Numbered from the stretch's first letter, positions 27,621-37,532 are shown. The stretch: DNA of 64,000 nucleotides from Lewinellaceae bacterium (GCA_016716135.1 JADJWX010000019.1:1-64000), one strand, 5' to 3'. A program made the numbers and translations. The notes: a model not told the origin generated them from the letters alone.

Positions 27621-27866
27621 CTACCCCGCCCATCCCTCCCGATCCAAACTCCGGTAATGAATAGCCTCCGACAAGTCCTCAATTCGAATCGTCTCGCTCC
27701 AACCCAAATCCGCCGCCGTGCGCGCCACTTTCACATGCAGGTCGATCCGGTCGAGCAGCGGGCCGGAAATTTTGGACACGTAGCGCTTGACTACGCCGGG
27801 GCCGCACACGCTGTCTTTATCGGGGTGGTTGTAGTAGCCGCAGGGGCAGGGAGGGGTTCGTTGCAT
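27621..27866 (-). pseudogene. Decayed 3' fragment of comM with an internal deletion
   Basis: The minus-strand frame reads CPCGYYNHPDKDSVCGPG, VVKRYVSKISGPLLDRIDLHV and then jumps to VARTAADLGWSETIRIEDL and a final DREGWAG stop. These are two separate segments of the intact comM product encoded at 50299-51861, joined after loss of roughly 90 codons. No AAA Walker motifs remain, so it cannot be a working protein. It is in the same orientation as comM and is followed by the same RAYT tail. The rest of 27385-28080 holds nothing recognisable. Confidence 0.85.
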
Positions 27867-28080
27867 AACTTGTTAAAATACACGCTTAAGGCCAAGCGGC
27901 CTAAAAACCCAGCGTATCCAGGTAAAATTAGACCTGCTTCCCGATTCTATCGGAAGCCGGGAACGCAGTCAGTTATGGGTGTTTTTTTTGAAGTATGTTT
28001 GGGGAATATAAGCCCCGTTTCGGTGCAATCAGAAGGATTTAAATAAGCCGGCTATAATTTACTTTGTATCCTTGCTTCAA

Positions 28081-31000
28081 ATGGCAATCTCCAAACGCCT
28101 TAATTATTGGTCTAAAACAACGTTGTTTCTCTTGCTTTGGCTAAGTGCTCCAAAGCAATTGTTTTCCCAGTCCGGCTACCTCACGGAGAGTCTCCGGTTT
28201 TTCCATCTAGCACAAAAACATGGTTTCCGCAGCACCGTTTTCAAAGCTGTCGCTGAGGATAAATACGGCTTCATCTGGGCGGTCACACAGCAAGGGGGCA
28301 CGCCTGGTGGATCAGCGCTGCTCCGCTTCGATGGGTATCGTTTCCACCACTTCGAACAAGTGTTCAATGATCCGCACTCCCTGCCACACGTCGCTATTCA
28401 AACGCTCTTTGCGGACCGGGAGAGCAACATCTGGGTGGGCACCCGGCATGGTGTATATCGCTACGTTCGGGAGCAAAACAATTTTCTGCATTACCCCTCG
28501 GCAAAAGAAAAGGAGCTACCTGTAGATGCCGTGGCTTTCTTTGAGGACAGCAAGGGTCAGCTTTGGGTCGGTGGCCGTGAAAAGGTTTATCTGCTCGACC
28601 GGATGGCCAACAAACTCCAGCCGCTGACGGGGCCATCTTTTGGATACAACAATACCAACTACCCCGGAGCATACTGTTTTGCCGAAGGTGAAAACGGCCA
28701 TATCTGGGTAGGCACAAACAAGGGGCTGCTCCGGGCAGATGCCAATACCATGCGGCTCGAAATGATCAGTTTCCCGAACACGGCAAGTTGGCAGCAGCCG
28801 TTTGTAAAAGCCATTGAAAAAATTGAAGGCAATCAGTTTTATATCGGTTCGGTGGAAGGCTTGTGGCTTTTTGATGCCGGGAAAATGCGCGTGGAAAAAA
28901 TTGATCTGCCTGGCGGACCTGCTGCAAATTCCGTCAACGACCTCCTCCTCGGGCCCAATGGCGCGCTCTGGATTGGCACCCCGCTGGCAGGACTGATAAA
29001 ATTTTCCGAAGGCAAATTTACCGGGTATACCCACTCCGATGACAACGAATTCAGCCTTGGGCACAATGGCGTCACGCAACTCTTACTCGACCGCTCCGGC
29101 AACCTTTGGCTGGCGCTAGCAGACGGATTGGATGTCATCAATTTCGACGAGGTCAAGTTCCTGTTTTATCAGGTAAACGCAGGGTATAACAGAGCGTACA
29201 ATTACGTCTACCGGGTTATGGAAGACCAATATGGCGCACTCTGGCTTCGCCATCCTGCGGCAGGTCTGGTACGGGTAGACAGCCTCGGTGGCCGATACGA
29301 GGTCGTACTGCCCAATGGAGGCCGGCAAGAAATGAAAAACACCATTTTGACCTCGTCCGGGAAAATTTGGGTAGCCACCAACGGAGGTGGCGCGTATGAA
29401 ATTGACCCGCTGGAGCGCCTGCCGCGCCGGCTACCGCTCGGCGACTCTGTGGCGACATATTTAAATCATATCGCTTCCGACCCTATCGATGACCGGTACG
29501 TCTGGGCACAGACGAACTACGGCTTGCTCCGCATTGATCACCATACGCTGGCAAGAAAATGGTATTATCCCAAACCCAGCCTTCCCTGGATAGACGACTC
29601 GCGGGTGATGATGAACCTCCGCACTTCAGAAGATCGTGTCCACTGTTTGCTACCCTATGGGCACCTGTGCTATCTGGATTTGCCGACTGGCGAGTTTGTG
29701 GTAAATCCGGATAAACCCGGCCACCCAATCGGGATGCAATTCTTTTCTGTCCGGGATTTGGTAGCCACAAGTGATGGGCACCTTTGGTTGGCCGCCCGAT
29801 CGGGATTGGTAGACATCGACATGCAAGCCGACACCTTTCGCCTCTACCAGGTTGAGGATGGCCTTGCCGAAAACAACCTGATGTCTATTGCGAAAGACGC
29901 CGATGAAAACCTCTGGGTCACCACGCAGCACCACATCTGCAAGTTTGACCGGGAAGCGTTTTATTGTTTCGACCTGCGGGAACAAGCAGGCTACTTTCCA
30001 AATAGTTCGGGCGGGAAAATGCGGGACGGGCGGCTACTGTTCGGCGCACGGAATGGCCTTTATGTGCTCAACCCGGATGATTTTAAGAAAGACCGTACTG
30101 CACCTGAAGTTCAGATAACGGGCTTGCTGCTGGCAGGCGGGAAATTGCCGCCGGGGCCAAGCCCGGAACTACTCCAAACACTAAACGTGCCGCCTTCGGT
30201 TTATGAAATCACCGTCGAATTTACAGCCCTCGAATTTTTCCACCCGGAAAACATGCGGTACAAATACCGCTTACTCGGCTCCTCAGACAATTGGACAAAC
30301 GCTTCAGCAGAACGCCGGGTAACGTTTTCCAAATTACCGCCCGGGAGTTATGTTTTTCAAGTAATCGCTTCGGCCGGCAATGGCGTATGGACACCAGAAA
30401 AAGATGCTCGTTCGCTCCGGCTGACTGTACTGCCACCCTGGTACCGCACAAAGCTGGCCTATTTGACCTACGTACTCCTGTCGTTTGCGCTCCTTTTTTT
30501 CATTTTCAAAAACAGGTTGCAACGCCAGATTGAAAAACAGGAAGCACGGCGGGTGAAGGAACTCAGCGCACTGAAAACCAGGTTTTTCACCGATATGACC
30601 CATGAATTCCGCACACCGCTCACGCTTATTCTCGGCCCCGCCCGGCAGGGCCAAAAGCAAGCATCGGAGATGGCGGCGAACGAACTGAAAAGCCAGTTTG
30701 CCACCATCGAACGAAGCGGCCAACAATTGCTCGAACGCGTGAACCAGTTGCTCGATCTGAACAAACTGGAAGCCGGGCTGATGGGGGTTCGATATGAACA
30801 GTCGGACGTAGTACCATTCCTCAAATACCTCACCGAGTCTTTTCATTCACTGGCCGAAACAAAAAATATTGACCTGAAATTTCACACCGGTACCGATACC
30901 TGTCTTATGGATTTTGACCGGGAGAAATGGCAAATCATCGTTTCCAACCTGCTCTCAAACGCGCTGAAATTCACCGGAGCCGGCGGTTCGGTTTCCTTGT

Positions 31001-32088
31001 TTTTTTCGAAAAACGAACCAGGGCAAGAAGCGAAAATACGGGTGGCGGACACCGGCCGGGGTATCCCCGAAACAGACCTGCCGCATGTTTTCGACCGTTT
31101 TTTTCAAACAGGAGAATCGGACAGCGGGGGCACCGGTATCGGCCTCAGCCTTGCCCGCGAATATGCCCGGCTGATGGGTGGCGATATTTCGGCAGAAAGC
31201 AAATTGGGGAAAGGTTCGACGTTTGAGCTGCGGCTGCCCATCCGCCGGGAGGCGCCGCTTGCCCGAAATACGAAGGCGCCCGTGTTTATACCACAAGCGG
31301 CGCCCGAAGGCCTCCCGGACCAAATAGAAGGCGACGCTCCCCTGGTGCTTGTCATTGAAGACAATGTAGACGTGGCCCGCTTTACAGGCCAATGTCTTGG
31401 AACTAAATACCGGCTCGCCTTCGCCGCCGAGGGTAAGGCGGGTTTGGAAAAGGCGCGCCAACTAATCCCCGACTTCATCATCAGCGATGTGATGATGCCT
31501 GGCATGGATGGCCTCGAAGTCTGCCAACACCTGAAAGCCGACGAACTGACCCTGCACATCCCCGTCTTATTGCTCACTGCAAAGGCGGGTACAGAAGCCC
31601 GTATCCAGGGCCTCAAAGCCGGGGCTGATGCCTACCTGACCAAGCCGTTTGACGAAGAGGAACTGCACGTCCGAATCGAGAAAATGACGGAACTGCGGGA
31701 GCGGCTGCGGCTCAAATTTTCCGGTTCTGCGCAAGCAAACCACGAAGCCCCCCCAAGCGACTTTTTCTCCACCAGCGACCCCTTTCTCCAAAAAGTAAAC
31801 GCCCTCATTGAAAACCATCTTGATGATGAAAACCTGAACGCCGATCTGCTCAGTGCCGGGTTATTTTACAGTAAAATGCAGGTTTACCGAAAAATCAAGG
31901 CGCTCACGGATCAATCAACGGCCAATTACATCCGCATTTACCGCCTCCACCGCAGCTTGGAGCTGCTCCGTTCCGGGCAGTACAATGTAAGCGAAGCAGC
32001 TTGGCAGACGGGCTTCGGCTCGCTGTCGTATTTCAGCACCGCTTTTAAGGAAGAGTTTGGTGTTTCACCACAGGAGTTTTTGAAATGA
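28081..32088 (+). CDS. Hybrid two-component system: sensor beta-propeller, kinase, receiver, AraC output
   Basis: This encodes about 1335 residues. The order is: signal peptide (TLFLLLWLSAPKQLFSQ), two beta-propellers built from Reg_prop repeats (about 40-690; for example GHIWVGTNKGLLRAD, GNLWLALADGLDVI, GHLWLAARSGLVDI), a Y_Y_Y domain (ENMRYKYRLLGSSDNW), a membrane helix (YLTYVLLSFALLFFIF, about 790), HisKA FFTDMTHEFRTPLTLIL (about 835), HATPase (NLLSNALKF, DTGRGIPETDLP, GIGLSLAREY), a receiver (LVLVIEDNVDVARF, DFIISDVMMPGMDGLE) and AraC helices (VSEAAWQTGFGSLSYFSTAF). In Bacteroidota such proteins usually control polysaccharide use, but no SusC/SusD pair is nearby, so the regulon is unknown. 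A TTG three codons upstream (28072) is an alternative start. The gene lies just inside the comM-fragment-bounded segment. Confidence 0.9.
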   Translation: MAISKRLNYWSKTTLFLLLWLSAPKQLFSQSGYLTESLRFFHLAQKHGFRSTVFKAVAEDKYGFIWAVTQQGGTPGGSALLRFDGYRFHHFEQVFNDPHSLPHVAIQTLFADRESNIWVGTRHGVYRYVREQNNFLHYPSAKEKELPVDAVAFFEDSKGQLWVGGREKVYLLDRMANKLQPLTGPSFGYNNTNYPGAYCFAEGENGHIWVGTNKGLLRADANTMRLEMISFPNTASWQQPFVKAIEKIEGNQFYIGSVEGLWLFDAGKMRVEKIDLPGGPAANSVNDLLLGPNGALWIGTPLAGLIKFSEGKFTGYTHSDDNEFSLGHNGVTQLLLDRSGNLWLALADGLDVINFDEVKFLFYQVNAGYNRAYNYVYRVMEDQYGALWLRHPAAGLVRVDSLGGRYEVVLPNGGRQEMKNTILTSSGKIWVATNGGGAYEIDPLERLPRRLPLGDSVATYLNHIASDPIDDRYVWAQTNYGLLRIDHHTLARKWYYPKPSLPWIDDSRVMMNLRTSEDRVHCLLPYGHLCYLDLPTGEFVVNPDKPGHPIGMQFFSVRDLVATSDGHLWLAARSGLVDIDMQADTFRLYQVEDGLAENNLMSIAKDADENLWVTTQHHICKFDREAFYCFDLREQAGYFPNSSGGKMRDGRLLFGARNGLYVLNPDDFKKDRTAPEVQITGLLLAGGKLPPGPSPELLQTLNVPPSVYEITVEFTALEFFHPENMRYKYRLLGSSDNWTNASAERRVTFSKLPPGSYVFQVIASAGNGVWTPEKDARSLRLTVLPPWYRTKLAYLTYVLLSFALLFFIFKNRLQRQIEKQEARRVKELSALKTRFFTDMTHEFRTPLTLILGPARQGQKQASEMAANELKSQFATIERSGQQLLERVNQLLDLNKLEAGLMGVRYEQSDVVPFLKYLTESFHSLAETKNIDLKFHTGTDTCLMDFDREKWQIIVSNLLSNALKFTGAGGSVSLFFSKNEPGQEAKIRVADTGRGIPETDLPHVFDRFFQTGESDSGGTGIGLSLAREYARLMGGDISAESKLGKGSTFELRLPIRREAPLARNTKAPVFIPQAAPEGLPDQIEGDAPLVLVIEDNVDVARFTGQCLGTKYRLAFAAEGKAGLEKARQLIPDFIISDVMMPGMDGLEVCQHLKADELTLHIPVLLLTAKAGTEARIQGLKAGADAYLTKPFDEEELHVRIEKMTELRERLRLKFSGSAQANHEAPPSDFFSTSDPFLQKVNALIENHLDDENLNADLLSAGLFYSKMQVYRKIKALTDQSTANYIRIYRLHRSLELLRSGQYNVSEAAWQTGFGSLSYFSTAFKEEFGVSPQEFLK

Positions 32089-32103
32089 TTCCGCCTCAAC
32101 TTC

Positions 32104-32646
32104 TCATATTTCCGCATCGGGGTCAAAATCAAAACTCCCGACGGGCAACTTAAGGGGGCGGATATCCAGCACCCACTCTTTTTTTATCAGGGGCAAGGAA
32201 GCCTGCACCGCATCAAATTCCCCTATTTTTTCAGGCCTGATTTTAAACAACTGGCGCTCCAGCCTTTTCCCGATGACGGTGTCTGATGAGCGGTCCATAA
32301 ATGCGTCCAAAATAGTGTTCCAAACACCATACATGGACAACAAAGCACAATCGTCGGGGCAGTCCAGTTCGATAGTCTGAACGCCGTTTTCCAGTTCCAG
32401 ATCGCTCAAAAGCGCCCGGGCATCGCGAAGTGCCGGTGGTTTGCCAAAGCCGCCGCAAGAATGCCAGGCCCAAACAGGCGCATGACCCTTGCAGGGCAAG
32501 TTGCTTTTTTCCATTCGGGTACACATCCACGCATAAGCTAAACGGAAGCCGTCGTTTGGCGGGTAGCGCTGCCAATTGGCTCTAAGCACGCCTGTCGTTT
32601 CCAGCTCTGAAATGGACAGGTTCGATTGGTTGGTCCATAGCCGCAT
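32104..32646 (-). CDS. DUF3841-family protein
   Basis: This encodes 180 residues. It starts MRLWTNQSNLSISELETTGV and has FRLAYAWMCTRMEKS, HAPVWAWHSCGG, TIELDCPDDCALLSMYGVWN and SFPLI-like KEWVLDIRPL near the end. This order (MRLWT, AYxWM, PVWAW, LD..D.vLLSdf..W) is that of DUF3841, cytoplasmic proteins of unknown function that appear sporadically and often near mobile DNA. It converges with the hybrid regulator with 15 bp between the stops. An upstream Met at 32694 is less likely because the family begins with MRLWT. Confidence 0.75.
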   Translation of the reverse strand: MRLWTNQSNLSISELETTGVLRANWQRYPPNDGFRLAYAWMCTRMEKSNLPCKGHAPVWAWHSCGGFGKPPALRDARALLSDLELENGVQTIELDCPDDCALLSMYGVWNTILDAFMDRSSDTVIGKRLERQLFKIRPEKIGEFDAVQASLPLIKKEWVLDIRPLKLPVGSFDFDPDAEI

Positions 32647-32938
32647 GCAACAAAGATAAAACGGCCACCCAAACCGGTCGCATAGTGCCGACAACGCGCT
32701 GATAATTTCAGGGAAGGCCCGAAAACACCAGCCTTTTCAGCAAATGTTACAATAGTTAAAACAGATGTTATCCTGCCTAAAGCCCCTAAAAGCGGGAAGG
32801 AAGAGTTTTGTCCACAAGAACTCCACACTATTATTTAACTGCTTAAATGATCTGAAAATGAAAAATTCAAAGCCCATTATTGGCCTGTCCTTTTTCCCGG
32901 TTGGGCTATTTCAAAAAGATGAACGCCGCGCCCGATGC

Positions 32939-34090
32939 ATGCGGAATATTGGCAAGGCACTTTTTATCCTGCTGATGTTCAACTCCTTTCTTGGCGCTGT
33001 CCAGGCTCAGAAACCTACCCGTTCGACAGACCGCTCCAAACCTGCCGCGTCACCAAAATTGAACGGGGTATATGTCGGGAATGACAAGGGCCTGTACTAT
33101 GTAACGCAAAAGGGGAATTCCGTTTACTGGTTTGCAGAGCATTCCGAAAAGAAATATTCGCACGTTTTTTTTGGAAGCATCGAGGAACAAAAGCTCGAGG
33201 GCAAGTGGTATGCTGTTCCGAAATACGGTACAGGGAAAAATGGATCTTTAAATGTAAAGATTTCGGACAATGGCAAATTGCTCGAAATAACCAATCGGCC
33301 TGCAGGATTTGGCGCCACAAGTTTGAAGAAGACAGATCGAAACAGAAAGGATACCCGTATTCGCCTGCCAAAACAGACGGAAGGAAGTTTTACTGCAAAT
33401 ACAATCGATGATTTGGATGGTACCTGGAAGTGCTCGGATGGCGCCACCTATTATGTTCGTCAGGTTGGCGACGTTGTGGTTTGGTTTGGCGAATCGCCAT
33501 TCGCAGGCGGGCAGCCGGACTATGCCAATGTTTTTGTCGGCAAACGGAAACAAAACAAGGTGGAAGGTTACCTGGTCGACGTGCCGAAAGGGAAGTCTGC
33601 CAATGCCTTTGATTGGGCGGTCACGGTCGATGACGCTAACAAAATGTCGGAAATCGGGGGGCGTCGCCTAACATTTACCCGGACTTCAGCCAAGGAGAAC
33701 GCCACGGCGCCACGGCCAAAGTCTAACACGCAGACAAGGCCCGGAGGCTCGAAGCCGCCTGTTACAACAAGGCCAGGTAGTTCTAAGCCGCCCGCCGACT
33801 CCAAGAAAGCCAAAAAAGAAAAGGCGCTCCTAACCGTTACCCTGCCTAATTGCAAGGATCATAAATGCGCTTCAATGATCGTCATAGTTTATTACGAATC
33901 CTCGCAAACCGTTGCTACAACCGGCAAGCCGGTATTATCGGGCAAAGACGGGCAAGTAAGCTTCAGCTTGCCCGAGGGCAACTATATCATTAATGCCGAT
34001 TTTGAAGGAAAAAGTGGCGACGACCTGCACCCCTACCAATCCAAGCGGGTTAGTCTTAGAGCTGGAATAAAACATCGGGTTAGCTTGTAA
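32939..34090 (+). CDS. Secreted protein with two tandem beta-domains and a Pro/Lys-rich linker
   Basis: From the Met at 32939 the protein has a signal peptide (MRNIGKALFILLMFNSFLGA) and two tandem domains of about 95 residues. LNGVYVGNDKGLYYVTQKGN pairs with LDGTWKCSDGATYYVRQVGD, and both go on to VYWFAEHS / VVWFGESP, a phrase (HVFFG / NVFVG) and an LEI/SEI end. They look like small beta-barrels or sandwiches. A Thr/Pro/Ser/Lys-rich linker and a third domain (LLTVTLPNCKDHKCASMIV to VSL), probably an immunoglobulin- or carboxypeptidase-regulatory-like fold, follow. A start at 32858 (MKNSKPIIG) would add 27 residues before the leader. Function is unknown. It lies 42 bp upstream of the serine hydrolase gene and is probably co-transcribed. 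Confidence 0.65.
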   Translation: MRNIGKALFILLMFNSFLGAVQAQKPTRSTDRSKPAASPKLNGVYVGNDKGLYYVTQKGNSVYWFAEHSEKKYSHVFFGSIEEQKLEGKWYAVPKYGTGKNGSLNVKISDNGKLLEITNRPAGFGATSLKKTDRNRKDTRIRLPKQTEGSFTANTIDDLDGTWKCSDGATYYVRQVGDVVVWFGESPFAGGQPDYANVFVGKRKQNKVEGYLVDVPKGKSANAFDWAVTVDDANKMSEIGGRRLTFTRTSAKENATAPRPKSNTQTRPGGSKPPVTTRPGSSKPPADSKKAKKEKALLTVTLPNCKDHKCASMIVIVYYESSQTVATTGKPVLSGKDGQVSFSLPEGNYIINADFEGKSGDDLHPYQSKRVSLRAGIKHRVSL

Positions 34091-34132
34091 ATCGGATTTA
34101 ATAATAAAGTTTAATCAAATAATTGATAGAAT

Positions 34133-36022
34133 ATGAACACCATCAAAATATTGAAAAAACACCCAATTGGAGTATCGCAATTAGCTATTGCATTTCTCCT
34201 CTTACTTTCTGCAAACCAAGCCTTTCTAAGTCCGCCTGTTTCAGGCAAAGCACATAGTTCTATTGAACAGCAAATAGATCAGGCAATCAAACAGTTTGCA
34301 AGCGAAAACAATGTCCCGGGAATGACTGCGGCCGTTTCAAAAACTGGAAGACTGGTCGTGAACAAAGCCTGCGGCTATGCCAATTACAACGACCGCAAAC
34401 CTATGATGCCCTACCATCGGAGCGGGATCGGTAGTGTTTCGAAAATTATTACGTCGTTAGGTATTATGAAGCTGACAGAAGAGAATCCCGGATTTTCAGT
34501 CGATCAGAAACTATTTGGTACGAATGGCGTAATGAACGACAATGCCTTCACCGCTGCGTATGTTCTGGGAAGCCAACAACAAAATCGGCCAGACTGGATC
34601 AACTGGTACAACAATATGACCGTTAAGCACCTTATGACACATACAGCCGGCCTGGTTAAGAATGATGGTGAAACCGGGCCTATTAGAACCTATTACGGCA
34701 TTAAAGAAGATGCGAAAATTCCGGACGACAAATTGGTTCAATACCATTTGATTCACAAGAGGCTAAAATTTGAGCCGGGAAGTAAGGCGGAATATTCCAA
34801 TATCGGTATGGGCACATTTGCAAGGATGGTTGTTCTGGCCGCATCGGGTAAAAGTTATGGTCATTATATAGACCAGAAAATCTTTCAGCCGCTCGGACTG
34901 CAAGGCGATATAACTAACTACGATCACACAAAAGACGACTTCGACTCAGATCGGCATGTGCTGGAAGGGGGTAAAATCAAAACGCTGAAATGGCCTTCCG
35001 ACGATAACAGAGGACTCGACCGTGTAGGTGCAGCAGGCGGTTGGGCCTGTTCTGCACGGTCACTGATCCGTCTTATGGTCGCCACGGATCGCCTCTCGAA
35101 CTACAAGGACATCCTAAAACCCGGCACACTGGACCAGATGGAATCCCGCCAATTTCGTGGAGATAAATTTCCCCATGGTTTGGGGTGGATTGTTGATAAG
35201 GATGGAAAGCGTGTAAGACACAATGGCGCAGGTGGCGGCGGCAAAGCAGAATTGCAAAAATACTTTCCAGGTATGATTTCCAACGGTGTCGATTTAGGAG
35301 GAATCAATGTTGCAGTTTGTGTAAACTTTGGAAACATTGACCTGGGTAAACTCAAGGATTTTGCGCAAAAACTGGCTGAAATAACCGCCCGGGGCAGCAT
35401 TCCATCAAGTTATGACCTGTTCCCCGAATCTGACCCCGATAATAATCCTCCCAAACCGGGCATCATCGGTAGTCTGGTTGCCGGCTATAAATGGGGCGAA
35501 GGCTGGTCGCAAGCCGAATTTTTCAAACGCGGCGAGCAGACTTATCTAATGCTGCTAAAAGAAAAGGGGTTTACCAGCAAAGGCAATAATGTGCACATCA
35601 ACAAAGTCAACAGCAACGGCACCATCGGCGACCTGGTTGCCAATTATAAATGGGGCGAAGGCTGGTCGCAAGCCCAATTTTTCAATCGCGGCGACCAGAC
35701 TTATCTAATGCTGCTAAAAGAAAAGGGGTATACCAGCAAGGGCAAAAATGTGCACATCAATAAGGTGAACAGCAACGGCACCATCGGCGACCTGGTCGCC
35801 AGTTACAAATGGGGCGAAGGCTGGTCGCAAGCTGAATTTTTTAAACGTGGCGACCAGACTTATCTAATGCTGCTAAAAGAAAAGGGGTATACCAGCAAGG
35901 GCAAAAATGTGCACATCAATAAGGTGAACAGCAACGGCACCATCGGCGACCTGGTCGCCAGTTACAAATGGGGCGAAGGCTGGTCGCAAGCTGAATTTTT
36001 TAAACGTGGCGACCAGACTTAG
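34133..36022 (+). CDS. Serine beta-lactamase-like hydrolase with C-terminal 53-residue repeats, truncated by an insertion element
   Basis: The product has a signal peptide (GVSQLAIAFLLLLSANQAF), then a class C beta-lactamase/penicillin-binding-like domain (about 45-420) with Ser101-x-x-Lys104 (SVSK), Tyr221-x-Asn (YSN) and a late His363 (HNGAGGGG) replacing the usual KTG/HxG. Such proteins are esterases, D-amino peptidases or similar, acting in the envelope. After a Pro-rich linker come 53-residue repeats (GDLVASYKWGEGWSQAEFFK, then LMLLKEKGFTSKGNNVHINK), probably a carbohydrate- or surface-binding propeller. The frame ends at a stop created by the first base of the insertion element. The rest of the repeats continues in frame after it (37127-37514), so the original protein was about 758 residues. 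The catalytic part is intact and could still work. Confidence 0.8.
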   Translation: MNTIKILKKHPIGVSQLAIAFLLLLSANQAFLSPPVSGKAHSSIEQQIDQAIKQFASENNVPGMTAAVSKTGRLVVNKACGYANYNDRKPMMPYHRSGIGSVSKIITSLGIMKLTEENPGFSVDQKLFGTNGVMNDNAFTAAYVLGSQQQNRPDWINWYNNMTVKHLMTHTAGLVKNDGETGPIRTYYGIKEDAKIPDDKLVQYHLIHKRLKFEPGSKAEYSNIGMGTFARMVVLAASGKSYGHYIDQKIFQPLGLQGDITNYDHTKDDFDSDRHVLEGGKIKTLKWPSDDNRGLDRVGAAGGWACSARSLIRLMVATDRLSNYKDILKPGTLDQMESRQFRGDKFPHGLGWIVDKDGKRVRHNGAGGGGKAELQKYFPGMISNGVDLGGINVAVCVNFGNIDLGKLKDFAQKLAEITARGSIPSSYDLFPESDPDNNPPKPGIIGSLVAGYKWGEGWSQAEFFKRGEQTYLMLLKEKGFTSKGNNVHINKVNSNGTIGDLVANYKWGEGWSQAQFFNRGDQTYLMLLKEKGYTSKGKNVHINKVNSNGTIGDLVASYKWGEGWSQAEFFKRGDQTYLMLLKEKGYTSKGKNVHINKVNSNGTIGDLVASYKWGEGWSQAEFFKRGDQT

Positions 36023-37124
36023 ACCCGTCGGAAAGTGGTTTGCGAAAAGTAAGCATAGTTTAATTTTGTAGGATGATTCACCTTGATACAAAAACGGTTC
36101 AACGGCTTCGGACGATGCAACGCATCGAGAAAGACAAGCGTGTTTATATCAAGGTGACGGTATTACTGATGCTGCATTACGGTTGTACGCCCCAGTTGAT
36201 TGCCGAAAGTTTAGGCATCGACGATTCTACCATACACCGCTACCGTTCAGGCTTATGAAGAGTTAGGCTTGGAGGATTATTTGAAGACCTTTTTCGTGGC
36301 GTATTCGGGGCAGTTGACGCCGGAGGAAGAGCAGCAATTAGCGGGTGAACTGCCAGCGGCTGTACATCAACAGCAAAGAGGTAGCGGCATATATCGAGTC
36401 GGAGTTTGGCGTTCGGTATTCGCTTTCTGCCGTGGTCAAATTGCTGGGCCGCCTTGGTTTTGTGTATAAAAAGACAAAAGGGCGTAGGTGTTAAGGCAGA
36501 CCGCGAAGCTGGAGGAGCAATTTGTACAAAATTGAATGAACTGCTCAGCCAAGCCGATGAGGGTCAGGTAGTTTACTTCAACGACGCTGTACATCCGCAG
36601 CACAATACTCGCCTGATTGGGGCTGGATTTACCAGGAGAAGATTTTGAAATGCCGGCCAATCCAGGTCGCAAGCGGGTCAATATTAATGGTGCATTGAAT
36701 GCCCACGAGGTAACGGATGTGCTGGTTGTTGAATCCGAGCGTGTTAATGCCCAATCCTGTATCAAATTGTGGAAAAAACAACGCCGAAGGCACCCCGGAA
36801 AAATCATTATCAACATCTGCGATAACGCCCCGCATTACCACTCCAAATACCTCAAAGAATGGTTGGCTGAAAACCCCTGGTGCAAAGTGATTTACCTGCC
36901 GCCATACGCCCCCAATCTGAATCTGATTGAGCGATTATGGAAGTATTTGCGCAAGAAGGTGACTTCATACAATTTCTATGAGCACTTGCCGAATTTCGCC
37001 AAGCCATACTCGACTTTTTTCAAAAATATCAAAGAACATAAACAAGCGCTGGAGTCACTCCTGACGCTCAACTTTCATATTGTCGGACTATAGTGGTTTT
37101 TCGCAAACCACTTTCCGACGGGTA
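36022..37124. mobile_element. IS630-type insertion element (1.1 kb) within the serine hydrolase gene
   Basis: Terminal inverted repeats of 26 bp (36023-36048, starting ACCCGTCGGAAAGTGG, and 37098-37123) bound the element. It is flanked by TA on each side (36020-36021 and 37125-37126), the target duplication typical of the IS630/Tc1/mariner group. Removing the element and one TA restores the 159-bp repeat period exactly. The encoded transposase is broken by several frameshifts. Confidence 0.9.
36073..37093 (+). pseudogene. IS630-family transposase, inactivated by frameshifts
   Basis: The first frame (36073-36258) encodes a helix-turn-helix (CTPQLIAESLGIDDSTIHRY). The sequence continues in other frames with DYLKTFFVAYSGQLTPEE, then SEFGVRYSLSAVVKLLGRL, then the DDE catalytic domain: VVYFNDAVHPQHNTR (first Asp), IIINICDNAPHYHSKYL (second Asp) and NLNLIERLWKYLRKKV (Glu). 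At least three shifts of frame are needed to read it through, near 36250, 36360 and 36530-36640. The last 158 codons (36617-37093) are one intact frame. A full-length transposase is therefore not made unless frameshifting is extraordinary. Confidence 0.85.
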
Positions 37125-37126
37125 TA

Positions 37127-37514
37127 TCTAATGCTGCTAAAAGAAAAGGGGTTTACCAGCAAAGGCAATAATGTGCACATCAACAAGGTGAACAGCAACG
37201 GCACCATCGGCGACCTGGTTGCCAGTTACAAATGGGGCGAAGGCTGGTCGCAAGCCAAGTTTTTTAAACGCGGGGATCAGACTTATCTAATGCTGCTAAA
37301 AGAAAAGGGATTTACCAGCAAAGGCAATAACGTACACATCAACAAGGTGAACAGCAACGGCACTATCGGCGATCTTGCCGCCAGCTATAAATGGAGTGAA
37401 GGCTGGTCGCAAGCCGAACTCTTCGACCGGGGCGGACAGACGTTTTTGTTTTTGTTAAAAGAAAAAGGGTTTAATAACGAGAACAAAAATGTCCATATCA
37501 ATAAAGTAAACTGA
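37127..37514 (+). pseudogene. Detached 3' end of the serine hydrolase gene (repeat region)
   Basis: The frame continues exactly where the 34133 gene was cut: YLMLLKEKGFTSKGNNVHIN, two further repeats (WGEGWSQAKFFKRGDQ, WSEGWSQAELFDRGGQ), and a final HINKVN before the stop. It has no start or leader of its own. The final repeat is the most divergent (FLFLLKEKGFNNENKN), which is usual for the end of an array. Confidence 0.85.
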
Positions 37515-37532
37515 TGCGGGCAGCCTGTTCAA

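Larger units (their letters stand above)
35462..37514 (+). repeat. Tandem 159-bp (53-codon) coding repeats, interrupted by an insertion element
   Basis: Units start at 35462, 35621, 35780 and 35939, and after the insertion at 37203 and 37362 (the last shortened). Each encodes I(I/G)(G/D)L(V/A)AxYKWGEGWSQA...GxNVHINKVNSNG. The third and fourth units look identical at DNA level. The split unit 35939-36021 plus 37127-37202 is exactly 159 bp, which confirms that only one interrupted reading frame is involved. Confidence 0.9.

Noticed and set aside
27498..28046. 182-residue plus-strand frame across the comM fragment
   Set aside because: The same stretch reads as decayed comM and transposase sequence on the minus strand; the plus frame has no protein features.
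35462..37514. Regular 159-bp repeats as a possible CRISPR-like array
   Set aside because: The repeats are far too long, have no spacers, and encode one continuous protein frame.
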